DNA of 64,000 nucleotides from Silurus meridionalis (GCF_014805685.1 NC_060885.1:9966132-10030131), one strand, 5' to 3'. Counted from the first letter of the stretch, positions 1-10,640 are shown. Program-made: numbers and translations. Notes: generated from the sequence alone by a model not told the origin.

Positions 1-99
1 CAGTCATATTATGGTGCATGGACAAAACATTTTTCATACAAATACAATTTAAAACCAAATTATTAACATTTCAAGTTATGTTACTATATGCACCCTTCT

Positions 100-485
100 T
101 TAAGATGACCAACAACTCTCTCGTCCACTGAACCTGTATAGTTTCTGCCTGTATTTCATTCGAGGATGCCAGAATCGCCTCACAGAGCTGTTGTTTGGAG
201 CTATACTGCCACCCACCCTCATAGACCTTCCTATTGAGGATACTCCACGGGTTGCCATCTCACTTCCTAATATTCCAGACCAAATGATCACTCCACCACC
301 TCCTTGCTGACACCGCAGTCTTATTGGAACAGGGTGGCCATTCACCAGCCATCCAGAACTCCATCCATCTGGAGCATCCAGTGTAGCACGCTATTCGTCA
401 GTAAACAAAACTGTTTGAAAATTAGTCTTCATGTATTTCTGCGTAAACGCTCTTCTTTGTGATATTTGGTTTGGGGTAACCGAAA
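100..485 (-). pseudogene. Tc1/mariner-type transposase relic
   Basis: Reading the minus strand from about 480 down to 240 gives a stretch typical of fish Tc1/mariner transposases: YMKTNFQTVLFTDE, then a stop, then RATLDAPDGWSSGWL, and QQGGGGVIIWSGILG. The FTDE motif normally carries a catalytic aspartate of the DDE triad, and GGGGV-WSGI is the usual motif between catalytic residues. An in-frame TAG directly after FTDE, and loss of similarity below about position 240, show that it is dead. Only the middle of the catalytic domain is present; neither terminal inverted repeat was found. Confidence 0.6.
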
Positions 486-2240
486 TACAGCTTTATGCAC
501 AACTGCCAGCCTATGAAGGATTCTGCATCGAGAGTTTCTTGGGACTCCAGAAACAGCATGCAGCTTCAAATATCTGTTTGCTGCTCAATCATTTTTTATA
601 GCCGCCCTTTTGATACTATTAAATTCTCTGACAAATATTTCTTAGTAAGCCTTTATCTGATCGCATTCTTCTGTGTTGTGACAAACAAATCCTTTGATAG
701 GTCGATGCTCTCTGTTCAGTTTCTGTGATAGAGTATATCAATTGTTTGCAAGTCATTGCACTATATCATGCTTTTCATCTTCATCTTCTTTCTTCCTTCC
801 CATATTGCATCAGAACTGTGACTTGGTTAATAATGTGGAACAACCTTTTAAAGAAAGTTTCCTTCTTTAACTAAGATCACCTGGCATAATAACTTCAATA
901 TATACACGAGAAAAAAAAGCGCTTTTTTTCTCGTATATATTGTAGTACACACACACACACACACAGTAGAGTGTGTATGCATTTATCTCTAGATTACTTA
1001 TGTGTTTATATAGCACCAGTTACTGAGGGGTTTCTCACAATTATATGTATTTGTACAGTACCGGTGGTTGTTTTAGCACCAATAGGGCTATTGACACTGT
1101 ACTCGCACTTTCCTCCTTACAAAACAACTGACAGTGTAAAGCATATTAGGAAGGCAAGAAATGCATCAATCAACAACCCAAAAGACTCACCTTTAAACTA
1201 AAAACCATTTCAGTTAACTACCTTGTGAATCACAGCTAAATGGTGCTACTTTCAACAATCGAAAAAATAAAACATATTCTGGGTTATTCAACATTTACTT
1301 CTTTACTACATAATTCATCACATGGTCTTTCCTAGTTTGGATGTTTTCAGTATTAAGGCACAATTTAGAAAATAATAAACATAAATAAAAAATAACTGAA
1401 GGAGAAGGCGTGTCCAAAACTTTTTACTGATACTGAATATGAAAACAAAGTAGGGCCAAAACAATTCCTCAAGAAACTTGAGTAATTTGAATACAAAAAT
1501 CTTTCGTTTAGTAAACTGTGTTTCACCACAGACCATTATTACTGACGCACCACCCGCTAAACTCAGAACAGGTAGACACCAATAAAAGCCCTTTTCCGGC
1601 ACATTAATAAAAAAAGGTTGCCTAATTCCAACTTTTTCCCCTCGCAAATCCGACTTTATTTTTTGCCAAATCAGGCAGCATCACCCCCTCAGTAGTGCCA
1701 GAATGCTTTACAGATTGAAAATTAAATACACTACAATCAACAGAAGCGCATGGTATCAAACTAAGCCTCTGATCCCTTGAAAGAACTCTGTCTAATAATC
1801 AGCTCTGGGGGAGACGGGAAAAGACAGACAGACAGCAAGACAGCAAATTGTGATTATCTTAAAATTCACAGGAACCCGCAGCGGGACCGAATGTCCAGAA
1901 ACGTTAGAAGTAACGTTTAAAACTATTTTTTTTTACGAACGAATTTCATAACATTAATTAAAACACATTGTTGTATTAAAGTGACGATGTCTAGATGAAT
2001 TCAGTATGGTACCATAGGGGCTGCAGGGGTGTGTCCAAAATTTGCAGATTTTCAGAACTCGCAGGGGGTCTTAGAACGAAACCCCCACGAGTTCCAGAGG
2101 CATTTGAATGCATTAAATGGGTTTAGTTTTCACATATATTCTTGTATGCAATTTCAGCAATAAAAATTTACATTTTTCCAAAAAGGAAACAAATTGCTTG
2201 TTCATTTTACGAGACCCGTCTAATTTTCTCTTGTATATTT
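486..2240. other. No gene recognised
   Basis: AT-rich sequence with only short chance ORFs. It holds a near-perfect palindrome at 897-941 and a short (AC)n run at about 947-965. I saw no splice-supported coding sequence. Confidence 0.5.
897..941. repeat. Loop-free palindrome
   Basis: Two arms of about 21-24 bases meet at a central AAGCGCTT. The left arm reads AATATATACACGAG then A8, and the right arm is T7 then CTCGTATATATT. They differ by a two-base insertion and one A. The RNA would fold into a tight hairpin. It could be a transposon-end relic or a terminator-like hairpin; no gene sits next to it. Confidence 0.75.
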
Positions 2241-2244
2241 AGTA

Positions 2245-2335
2245 TTGCTCTATAATAAAGAAAAAGTCAGTTAATCGATGGAATAATTGATAGAATACAC
2301 GGTTATTAAAATAATCGATAGCTGCAGCCCTAAAA
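2245..2335. mobile_element. Fragment of an interspersed 'ATCGAT' repeat
   Basis: The run GTTATTAAAATAATCGATAG followed by CTGCAGCCCT resembles the end of a widespread fish nonautonomous hAT-like family that begins AGGGCTGCA and carries TAATCGAT motifs. Only one end is visible. Confidence 0.35.
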
Positions 2336-2639
2336 CAAAGTATTTGTTAACAGGTGCCAGGTTATGCACGTTGAAATAATCAAAGAAGTACAAAAAATAA
2401 TGTATAATGTAAAATATTGTTTATCAAGGGATTGGTTTTTTTCCTGGAACTGCGATACTATGCCATCTACATCGAAGTAAAGATGATAATATCGTGACAA
2501 CCCTCCAAAATACGTGGAAATAAGTCAATATTTAAGGTTTACTACACATTAAAGCATATTGTTACACAAAAAAAAATAATCTGTTAAGTTGCTAATAAAC
2601 TGTTTGTGAAAATATGAGTGTTAATATGCATGAGTAAGA

Positions 2640-3250
2640 GTGTGTGTGCGTGTGTGTGTTTTGGGTGTGTTTCGCTGCAGCAGGGCCGCCGGAGCGAATC
2701 GGACGCGCGAGCTAAGCCAAGCCGCTTCAGAAAGCGCGCAGGTCGGATACAAGCTCAGCCAAACACCGGTGAGCAAACCGGGGCCCGTCAGGGTGTGTTG
2801 ATTCATCTGGAGTCTTAACGTGAGCACAAATTAAAAACCAGACCCGCTGAACGCTTGTCAACGAAAGCGTCTATACCCTGATTATCGTGAATAAATAAAT
2901 AAATTAATACTGCTATATAAAAGGTCTGAATCAGGGGCGTTAATCAGACGCGTTTGGGATTCACAGGCCGGTGCAGCTAGCAAACCGAAAACCGCTTAGC
3001 CTGTAAAATCACCGTGGTGTTGAATTAACGTGAAACACAAAAAGCACAACACGTACCCACAATAATAAACCTATTAATAATAAATATGATGGAAAAACAA
3101 AAAGTTAATAACGTTGCCATTTCTGCAGAGAGGTGATGGAGAATAACGCTACACACACCACCAGCAGCTAGCAAGACAAACCCAGACAGACAGACAGACA
3201 GGGAAAAAAATGTTGCTAGCTCACGGACTAGATCCTGTTCACGTTTTGAT
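2640..3250. other. CpG-rich stretch inside a putative first intron
   Basis: CpG density is well above the surrounding AT-rich DNA, especially at 2680-2790 (CGGACGCGCGAG, AAGCGCGCAGG). On the minus strand it lies just downstream of the candidate first exon at 3524-3840, so it may be intron 1 of that transcript. Short ORFs on both strands at 2618-2827 resemble nothing I know. A (CAGA)n run lies at 3184-3202. Confidence 0.4.
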
Positions 3251-3523
3251 TACATATATAAAACAAAACATTCAACTAAAAGGGTGTTTATATCCCGGGT
3301 TACAGTCTATTCTCCATGCTCAGGGGGTTTTAAGTTTCAGAAGTACTCAGTGTTGTCTTAACAGACACATATCACAATCTTAACAACTAAATTGTAATAT
3401 CTGTGCTATGTAAGTCATACAACATACACATTACAGGTTTGTTGACTTTTATTATGGCTTAGTTATCAGCCAGACTAATTAGCATGAGCTAATTCGTCCT
3501 CGTACCGCACACCAATATCTTAC

Positions 3524-3845
3524 CTGTCAGCTCGCTCACACCCTTCACACGATGCAGGATGATGTTATAAACGGTAATGGATTACATCGGATTATCCAAT
3601 CCAGATAGAATGGCTTTAATCGGATTCTTTGGGATTCCTCCCTGAATGGCTGTCCCGCTAGCCTGCTAGCTAGGAAACTAGCTAACTCTTCAGCTGATCG
3701 AGTAATGGTGGTACTGCACTTTTCTTTCTTTTTTTTTTTTTTTTTGCTGACAGTTTTCGCAAAGAAATGTCGATATCAATAGTGTCTTCCGTCCAACGGC
3801 TACATTATGCAACGCGTCCTGCCGTAAAAGCTGCAGTTCACACAG
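3524..3845 (-). other. Candidate noncoding first exon of an unidentified gene
   Basis: On the minus strand this stretch ends in a strong donor (GCTGACAG|gtaagat, exon edge at 3524) and lies just downstream of CCAAT and GC boxes. Its only two ATG triplets are each followed at once by a stop: ATG-TAG at 3800-3805 and ATG-TAA at 3582-3587. It therefore looks like a 5' UTR exon rather than coding sequence. A 16-base poly-A/T tract lies at 3731-3746. No partner acceptor or coding exon could be identified between 1 and 3500, so the gene would continue past the left edge. Confidence 0.4.
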
Positions 3846-3859
3846 CCGAGATCCACTTT

Positions 3860-3990
3860 TTCTCCCCTAAACCAATAGAAACATTTTCCGTTCACTGCAG
3901 CTTTTAGTATCCACGAGTGATAAGCCCCGCCCCGCTAAGCCTATTGGTTAAGAATGTGGCGACCGACTCTACTGACCAATCAAGAAACCG
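3860..3990 (-). promoter_or_regulatory. CCAAT/GC-box promoter
   Basis: Three CCAAT boxes (3872-3876, 3943-3947 as ATTGG, 3976-3980) surround a GC box CCCCGCCCC at 3925-3933. No TATA box is visible. This is the arrangement of NF-Y/Sp1 housekeeping promoters. The good splice donor at 3524 on the minus strand suggests transcription towards lower coordinates. Divergent transcription is possible but no plus-strand exon is seen. Confidence 0.5.
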
Positions 3991-4019
3991 CTTCAATGAA
4001 TATTCAATGAAGCTGGAAC

Positions 4020-4430
4020 TTCAATGTCTGTAGCCCCAGAGGTGTTCTCAAACTTTTTTTGCAGCCAGATATACCTCATTAAATGTGAAATAAATTAAAA
4101 AACACCACAGCACATTTTTATTTTATGAACATATACTAACGATTTTCAATAGTACAAATATAGCTCTTTTTTGCCCTTGTAATATAGTATTGGAATTTAA
4201 GCCTAAACAAAAACGCTCACAAAAACACACACAAACACACACACGCACTTATACATACAGCTGATAAATCTTCAGATTGACAGAATGACTACTCTGCAAG
4301 ACAATCAAGACTGGAGATAATACTTAGGTCTAAGAGCATTATTTCCAACTGGAAAGCTGGATGTAGATTTAGCCCCCAAATTTGGGAAGAATTATGAGGA
4401 AATCCATCCAAATGAGGATTATGATCATTA
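4020..4430. other. No gene recognised
   Basis: AT-rich spacer with a loose (CACA)n run at about 4205-4250. Nothing else is supported. Confidence 0.4.
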
Positions 4431-4476
4431 CACACATACATACATGCATACATACATACATACATACATACATACA
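4431..4476. repeat. (CATA)n microsatellite, LINE tail
   Basis: A tetranucleotide array that directly abuts the 3' end of the minus-strand LINE at 4478. Many L2-type LINEs end in a short tandem tail rather than poly-A, so this is probably the element's expanded tail. Confidence 0.8.
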
Positions 4477-4477
4477 A

Positions 4478-6285
4478 AGGTATAACTCAACTCAAGCTTT
4501 ATTGTCATTCTTCCACTAACACAGTATACAAAAGCACCAAATGTCATAGACTGTGAACAGCAAGATTAAACATTAGACATATATAAAGAATAAACATTAA
4601 ACATAGCAGAGTTAAAGTGCTATAAATATGAGTTTAAAATGTAAGTAGTTTAAGAACAGATTAACGTGCAAATGCACAATAAGAGGTGACAATGTGTGTG
4701 CAATATCCAGTGAGCATATTTGAGCAGAATAAGCAGATGTCTATAGTAAACAGATACAAATCCCAGACTGCAGATGTCAACAATGTCCAATGTGCATTAT
4801 AATGCACATTAAAGTGGCTGAGTGCGAGAGAGTGTTAATGTCCATTGAGTGACCATTAATGTCCATGTTGCACAGTTTTTTTTGTAATTCAACTTCAAAA
4901 TACATCAACATGGCATTCAATAATCATCTTTGCTATTACACATTCAGCCACTAGTGGAATACAATCATAATAAAAGCACATGGAAATTAAACAGTTGTTA
5001 ATCAGTCCTACTTATTCAAACCATTTTTTATATGTTGCCAGAAATGATCCCATGTTTTCTTCATTTCTACCTCACTATGCAGTCTTCCCAACATGCTCTC
5101 GTACAAAGCAATTTCAATCATTCCATCAATCAGTGTGTTTACGGCTCTAACAGTTTGGGGGATGAAGCTGTTGCAGAATCTTGTAGTGCGTGTCCTTATG
5201 CTTCGGGAAAACTCCTGCCTGACGCCAGGGGCTTAAATATACTGTGCGAGAGGTGAGAAGGATCCTTCACAATGGTAGAGGCTCTGCGTACACAGCGCAT
5301 GTAGAAGGAGAGGGAGACCCCTATGATCCTTTCAGCTGTACTCACTATGCACAGGGTCTTGTGTTCTAAGGTTTTACAGTTTCTGAACCACACATTGATG
5401 CAGCTGGCCAGAAAGCTCTCCACAGTTTCTCTGTAAAAGGTGGTCAGGAGTGGTGATTGGAGGCTGGCTCTCTTTTCCCTCTTCAGAAAGTGAAGTCGTT
5501 GTTGGGCCTTCTTTACAGTGGAGTTGGTGTTGGTAGTCCAGGTAAGTTCATCAGAAATGTGTACACCAAGAAACTTGGTACTACTGACTCTTTCCACTAA
5601 TGAGACACTAATGAGCAGGTTGTTATTGTGATACCAGTTCACCAGTTGTTCCAGCTCCTCTCTGTATGGTGTTTCATTGTCATTGCTGATGAGGCCCACT
5701 ACTGTTGTGTCATCAGCAAACTTTCCGATGAGGTTGGAGCAGCGTGAATAGCAGTGGGCTGAGCACACATCCTTGTGGGGGCACCGGTGCTCAGTGCCTG
5801 ATGTTCTGCTGCTGAGGAGTACTGATTGTGGTCTGTTAGCCAGGAAGTCTAAAATCCAGTTGCAGAGAGGAGTGTTGACTCCCAGTAGAGAAAGTTTCCT
5901 CACTAGTTGCTGGCAGATGATTGTTTTGAATGCTGAGCTGAAATGAACAAACAGCATTCTGACATATGTGTCCTTTGTGTCCAGATATGAGAGGACAGAG
6001 TGCAGGGTGTAGGAAATAGTGTCGTCCCTGTAGCGGTTGAAACGGTATGCAAACTGGAGTGGGTCCAGTAAGGTGGGCGGGGCAGAATAAATATGCCTTT
6101 TGACTAGATGCTCAAAGCACTTCATCATGATGGGAGTCAGTGTTTCTGGGTGGTAGAGACACTTTGACTTCTTCGGCACCGAGAAGTGTTTTTAAAGCTC
6201 GCAGAGACCACAGCCTGGCTCAGGGAGATTTTAAAGATGTCTGTGAGGACACCTGCCATTTGTTTGGCACAGTCCCTGAGCTAAT
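4478..6285 (-). mobile_element. 5'-truncated L2/CR1-like LINE with an open RT frame
   Basis: On the minus strand an open frame of 327 codons (6179 to 5196) encodes the C-terminal half of a non-LTR reverse transcriptase. Motifs in order: [48 protein letters not shown] (the FADD active site, near 5725), [25 protein letters not shown] and [15 protein letters not shown]. Compared with full-length relatives it lacks the [10 protein letters not shown] block and the SKTKE block, both lost without breaking the frame. Just upstream (6180-6285) the frame shifts but still matches the domain's N-terminal side. The 3' UTR runs to 4478, ending near ATGACAATAAAGCTTGAG, followed by a CATA tail. Endonuclease and 5' end are absent. 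It cannot be active. Confidence 0.85.
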
Positions 6286-6289
6286 TATA

Positions 6290-7025
6290 AGAAATAATAA
6301 TAAGAAAAACAGGACATCATTTTCTACATGGTGCACTTATTAGTTTAATCTCGCAATATTTTGCTTGGAATAAGTGTCCAAATAATGTGTTCCCAAATAA
6401 TATCTTCTCACTGATAGACAAGGGGCACCAATTTGAATGCAAACTGTCACTGCAGTAGAGATTTACCATGGAGTTTACTATGCTTTCAGGTGTGGTAACA
6501 TATTGTATACACACACGTGTATATATATAAAGAGAGTTATGTTGGTGTTGCACGCTCTCTCTTTTTCCCTTCTATGTTGTGTTTGTATGTGCATGCCTAA
6601 AGCAAGGATTAGAGGGACAGCAAAGCCTGTAGGCCTGCAGATACGCCCACCCACACCCACATGCCCAGTCTAATATCCCTGCAAAGCTGACTAACATCTG
6701 TCACTCTACCTCCTGGACCAAATAACATTGTTAACACCAAATAACATTGTGCTGAGACAGGAAAACATGAATGCTATGAGCAGGATGACAGACAGATGTC
6801 TAAACACATTTAAAGCACTAATGTGTACACACACATTAAAAGACAATAATGGTAATGAAGGTTTATTGTCTAAGGTGAAGTCTACTTCAAAAGGATCAAC
6901 ATTTAATGGAGAAAAAGAGTAGGCAATTCAGGGTTCCAAATGAATGACTGATGAGAAAACAATCAATTCACATTACTTCATCATAATGAAAAACAATGTT
7001 TGTATACACTATAAATATATGTGTA
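6290..7025. other. No gene recognised
   Basis: Short overlapping ORFs occur on both strands at 6317-6673 but have no recognisable motif or splice context. Treated as intergenic. Confidence 0.4.
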
Positions 7026-7029
7026 CTAT

Positions 7030-7376
7030 ACATTTCAAATGCTCCATCCATACACCAACCCTTTGGCCTTTCTCTTTTCCTCCTGCCCGGGGGTTCCATC
7101 CTCAGCATTCTTCTACCGATATACCTACTGTATGTCCCTCCTCTGCATATGTCTAAACTATCTCAATCTAGCCTCCCTCACCTTGTGAGGTACCTAAACT
7201 CCTCCACCTTCACAAATACTCTCACCACAAATAACAATATCATCCGCAAACATCATACTCCATGAAGACTCTGATGCACAGCTTCTATGAGTTGGAAATG
7301 CCATTATGTTATGTAAAGCTAATGAATAAATAATCAACAAATGCTTATGTAGTTGAGCAGTGAAGTTATTGTACAT
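7030..7376 (-). mobile_element. RTE-like LINE relic, internally deleted
   Basis: The stretch 7060-7190 is clearly the same repeat as 9285-9400 (shared GGTTCCATCCTCAGCATTCT and TCTCAATCTAGCCTCC-type strings). On the minus strand 7376-7194 includes SWSMMFADDIVICGES, the FADD active-site motif of RTE-type reverse transcriptases. The catalytic core and the distal C-terminal segment are joined directly, so the intervening part has been deleted. Confidence 0.6.
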
Positions 7377-7389
7377 ACTGCACCCTTAC

Positions 7390-7995
7390 TTGCCACTGTA
7401 TTAGGAAAACCAGAACATTAGAATGGGCTTTGCAAAAAAGCTTTGCTCATGAGAAAGGTCAGAGCTGGTATGAACTGACAGGAAGATGACTAACTCAAAT
7501 ACCCACTCTGCAACCATAGCCTGCAGAAAAGCCTCTTCAAATTCACAGCATATCAAGGTGAGGCTACAACAGCAGAAGACTTGGATTGTCAATAAAAATC
7601 TGAGACTTACAGTGATCACAGAGTCACTAAAACTGGACAGTTCAAGATCAGGAAACATTGTGTACAGATGTGTACAGATGTATTTTAGAATCTGGCAACA
7701 ACAGCATGAATCCATTGACCCAACCTGGAATTTTTGATAGTGGTGATAGTATAACAGTTTGTGTATAATGTTCCTTGGCCCAGTTGGGCTCCCTAATACT
7801 AACTTGGCTTTGTTTCATTGACACAACCTATATGATTATTGCTAGTGACCACATGCATGCCTTTATGACCACAGTATCGCTATCTTGTAATGATTTTGTC
7901 TACCATGGTAATACACCATGTCACAACACACCAGTCATCTCAGCTGGGTTTAATAAACATAATGTGTTCATTGTACATTTTACTCTAAAATAATT
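7390..7995 (+). pseudogene. Tc1/mariner-like transposase relic with lost catalytic Asp
   Basis: Two plus-strand frames cover most of the catalytic domain. The first (7486-7737) ends RIWQQQHESIDPTWNF. The second (7775-7993) has DHMHAFMTTVSLSCNDF, then YHGNTPCHNTPVIS and NKHNVFIVHF. In family members the central motif is HDNAPCH, whose Asp belongs to the DDE triad; here it is HGN. The left edge, near CCACTGTATTAGG at 7393, resembles the common fish terminal motif GGCCACTTTATTAGG. The C-terminal third and the right terminus are missing. Frame changes near 7740 also show decay. Confidence 0.7.
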
Positions 7996-9090
7996 TTAGT
8001 AAAAAAAGAAAGCATAAACGTATGCTAAACTTAAAATGCTGAAACACTGGAAATGTCACAATATCATATTTTACTTTTGGCAGTGTAAATCTAAGTCTAT
8101 TGTTTTATATATTGTTTTAATAGCACAAAGCTATTAGAAATCCTCTCGTTTCTCTTTCAGTTTTATATTGTTTGCAAAGCCAGGCCTTTAATCGGAAGCA
8201 AATGCGTAGCCACTGTTAGGCGGTCATTGTATTTTCTTTGTAAGCCTTCTCTGCAATCCTACCTTGGTTTAGTTGGGAGTGTCTGTATTATTGATGTTTT
8301 TGCAGCTGCTATTTTTATCAAGTACAGTGTTTTGGCTAGCCACACCAAAAGTTTTTGCACTAAAGTTTTATTATATAGTTTGTCATTCACCTGAAGACCC
8401 GCTCAGTGCTTCTTCGGTGCATCAACATTGTTTTAAGCTTGTATATTTACTTCATTAATTTCTCATTTTAGTGTATATTATGCTATTGGATATATCAAGG
8501 TTTGTTGGAGACCACAAATAATTCTGGCAATACACAAGGCAGCTTTCAAAGGGTGTGTCTGCATCTGTGGAATCACTGTTGCCCTGACCTTTTGCACAAA
8601 TGATCATATTGTCTATTTATTTTCTCTCAGTCTGACACTGCTTAGTCATATTGACTACTTATCCATGGTTTTGAGAGTTTGAGCTTATTTACTTTCATAC
8701 AGTACATTAGATACATACAGTAGATTTCGTTAAAGCTGGAATCTATAAAAAGTAAAGAACGTAATTTATATAAATATCTTCAATAACCAGTTTGTCCTGG
8801 TCAGAGTCAGTGTTGATCCAGGGACACCTAGGAATACTGTGCAAGGGATGATCTGTAAGGTGCCGTATGGATTGTTTGTCCATTGCAAGTCCATTGAAAG
8901 GTGTCTGTAAAAGTAAAGTAATTTAAAAGTTCGTAGGGGTAATGTGCCGTCAAGATGGTGTGTGTGTCTCTTATCTCATGATCACTTTTTTCCTTATAGC
9001 AGCATTGAATCGGTCATTCATGTATGGTATCTAAACAATCAGACAAGAAAGCATAGACAGGTCTCATTACATAATAACAATGATCATCAT
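7996..9090. other. No gene recognised; possible old repeat at 8800-8900
   Basis: AT-rich sequence. The segment at about 8795-8865 (CTGGTCAGAGTCAGTG, GATCCAGGGACACC) looks like a degraded interspersed repeat of unknown class. No coding signal. Confidence 0.35.
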
Positions 9091-9092
9091 TA

Positions 9093-9160
9093 CCTTCTTC
9101 TTCTTCTTCTTCTTCTTCTTCTTCTTCTTCTATTTCTTCTTCTTCTTCTTCTTCTTCTTC
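9093..9160. repeat. (TTC)n microsatellite, LINE tail
   Basis: An interrupted TTC array immediately beyond the 3' end of the RTE-like element at 9161. On the element's strand it reads (GAA)n, the usual tail of this family. Confidence 0.85.
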
Positions 9161-9545
9161 GGCTTCTCCCATTAGGGGTCGCCACAGCGTTTCATCTGTC
9201 TCCTTACCCCCCTGTCCTCTACATCTGCCTCTTTCAAACCGACTACCTGCATGTCTTCCTTCACCACATCAATGAACCTCCTCTTTGGTCTCTTTATCAC
9301 CTTCCTGGCGGCTCCATCCTCAGCATTCTCCTACCGATATTTCCCATGTCCGTCCTCTGCACATGTTCAAACATCTCAATCTAGCTTTCCTCACCTTGTC
9401 TCCAGAATGTCCCACATGCTCAGTCCCTCTAATAAACTCGTTTCTGATCCTGTCTATCTTCACCACTCCGAAAGAAAATCTCAACATCTTCAACTCTTCC
9501 ACCTCCAGCTCTACCTCCTGTCTTTTAGTCAAAGCTTTACACCAG
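9161..9545 (-). mobile_element. 3' end of an RTE-like LINE
   Basis: The minus strand encodes a run including EVEELKMLRFSFGVV, RIRNEFIRGTEHVG and DKVRKARLR, the C-terminal region of fish RTE-type polymerases, then a 3' end containing CGCTGTGGCGACCCCTAAT and a (GAA)n tail. Only about 380 bases of the element remain. The terminal 20 bases are almost identical to the end of the SINE at 47.9-48.2 kb, which suggests both use, or used, the same reverse transcriptase. Confidence 0.75.
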
Positions 9546-9800
9546 AGGTCACCAAACTAAGGCCTCACATGTGGAATGGCCCTCTGAACAATGCCACAGA
9601 CATATTTTGAAATTTTTATTTAAAATATATGTTTTACTTACAGTATATCTGTATTTGATTGAAAAAAAGGTTGGCTTTCAAACCAAAATTTCCCTTTTTA
9701 CCAGAGGTTATTAATCTTCTGTTGCAGACTGACCCCCATTAAAGAAAGGTAAAATTATGTGGTTCTCACAGAAAAAGGTTTAGGGACTCCTGCTTTACAC
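9546..9800. mobile_element. Degraded 'aggtcaccaaactaaggcc' repeat
   Basis: The segment starting AGAGGTCACCAAACTAAGGC and ending near GTTTAGGGACTCCTGC resembles a common fish nonautonomous element with AAGGCCCGCGGGCC ends. A similar short piece lies at 11266-11340. The class is uncertain, perhaps hAT. Confidence 0.35.
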
Positions 9801-9932
9801 AAACAGTATCCTGGGTGTGGGAGCTTGGAGCTGTAAGATGGCAATGCTACCAACAGAACCATTGTACATTTTTGAAGTGCTGTATTAATCAAGAACACTG
9901 TTTCAATTTACTTTGGGGTCAGTATTGAGCCA

Positions 9933-9933
9933 A

Positions 9934-10013
<80 letters not shown>

Positions 10014-10014
10014 A
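9933..10014. repeat. (CTAT)n microsatellite
   Basis: About 20 uninterrupted tetranucleotide units, equivalent to GATA on the other strand. Confidence 0.95.
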
Positions 10015-10046
10015 GCACAAAGCACACACCACCTGCAGTAAAGTAG

Positions 10047-10155
10047 CATCCATCCATACATCCATCCATACATCCATCCATCCATCCAGCCATCCATCCA
10101 TCCATCCATCCAGCCATCCATCCATCCATCCATCCATCCATCCATCCATCCATCC
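10047..10155. repeat. (CATC)n microsatellite
   Basis: A tetranucleotide array with a few CATA and CAGC variants. It directly follows the CTAT array after a 30-base spacer. Confidence 0.9.
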
Positions 10156-10640
10156 GCTGTAGTGGATCTGGAGCATATTAAGGGAACACCGGATGTGAGG
10201 CGATTATTTATTGAACACACCCTGGATAGGACCAGGATCAGTCCAACACAGGGCACTATGCTTTTTTAGCCAATCACTACAAATGCTACTGCTATGTTTT
10301 TGGAAGCTGGGAGGAACCAATGAGGAGAACATGCACAAAGACCCCAGATAGACAGTATCCTACACTTAGAATCTAACCAGGTAACTTGGACCTGTTTGGT
10401 AACACTGCTAGTCTGGCAGAATTATTCCAATTTACCACAATATAAATGTGAACATAAAAGTAAATTTCCCTCACTGGCCACAACGAGGCAGCACTAGTCT
10501 AGCTTTCACAGTGCCTTAGTGCCTGGCTGAGATGGACATGGGAAGGATTTGGGTTCCCTGGATGAATATTACTCTGTGCATCATCCCTTCCTAAATTTTC
10601 CCAATGGATAGATTTATTTGTGGGTCCTCTCCAGAGGTCA
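10156..10640. mobile_element. Degraded interspersed repeat
   Basis: Phrases such as CACCCTGGATAGGACCAGGA, GGAGGAACCAATGAGGAGAA and CATGCACAAAGACCCC match the character of a widespread fish repeat (GGGAGGAAACCGGAGAACCC type). A related piece lies at 22630-22785. The order of class is not clear to me. Confidence 0.4.

Noticed and set aside
8944..9384. 146-codon plus-strand ORF
   Set aside because: It contains a poly-Leu run from the (TTC)n array and reads antisense through the RTE LINE 3' end.
10002..10256. Minus-strand ORF with repeated GWMD units
   Set aside because: Direct translation of the (CATC)n microsatellite.
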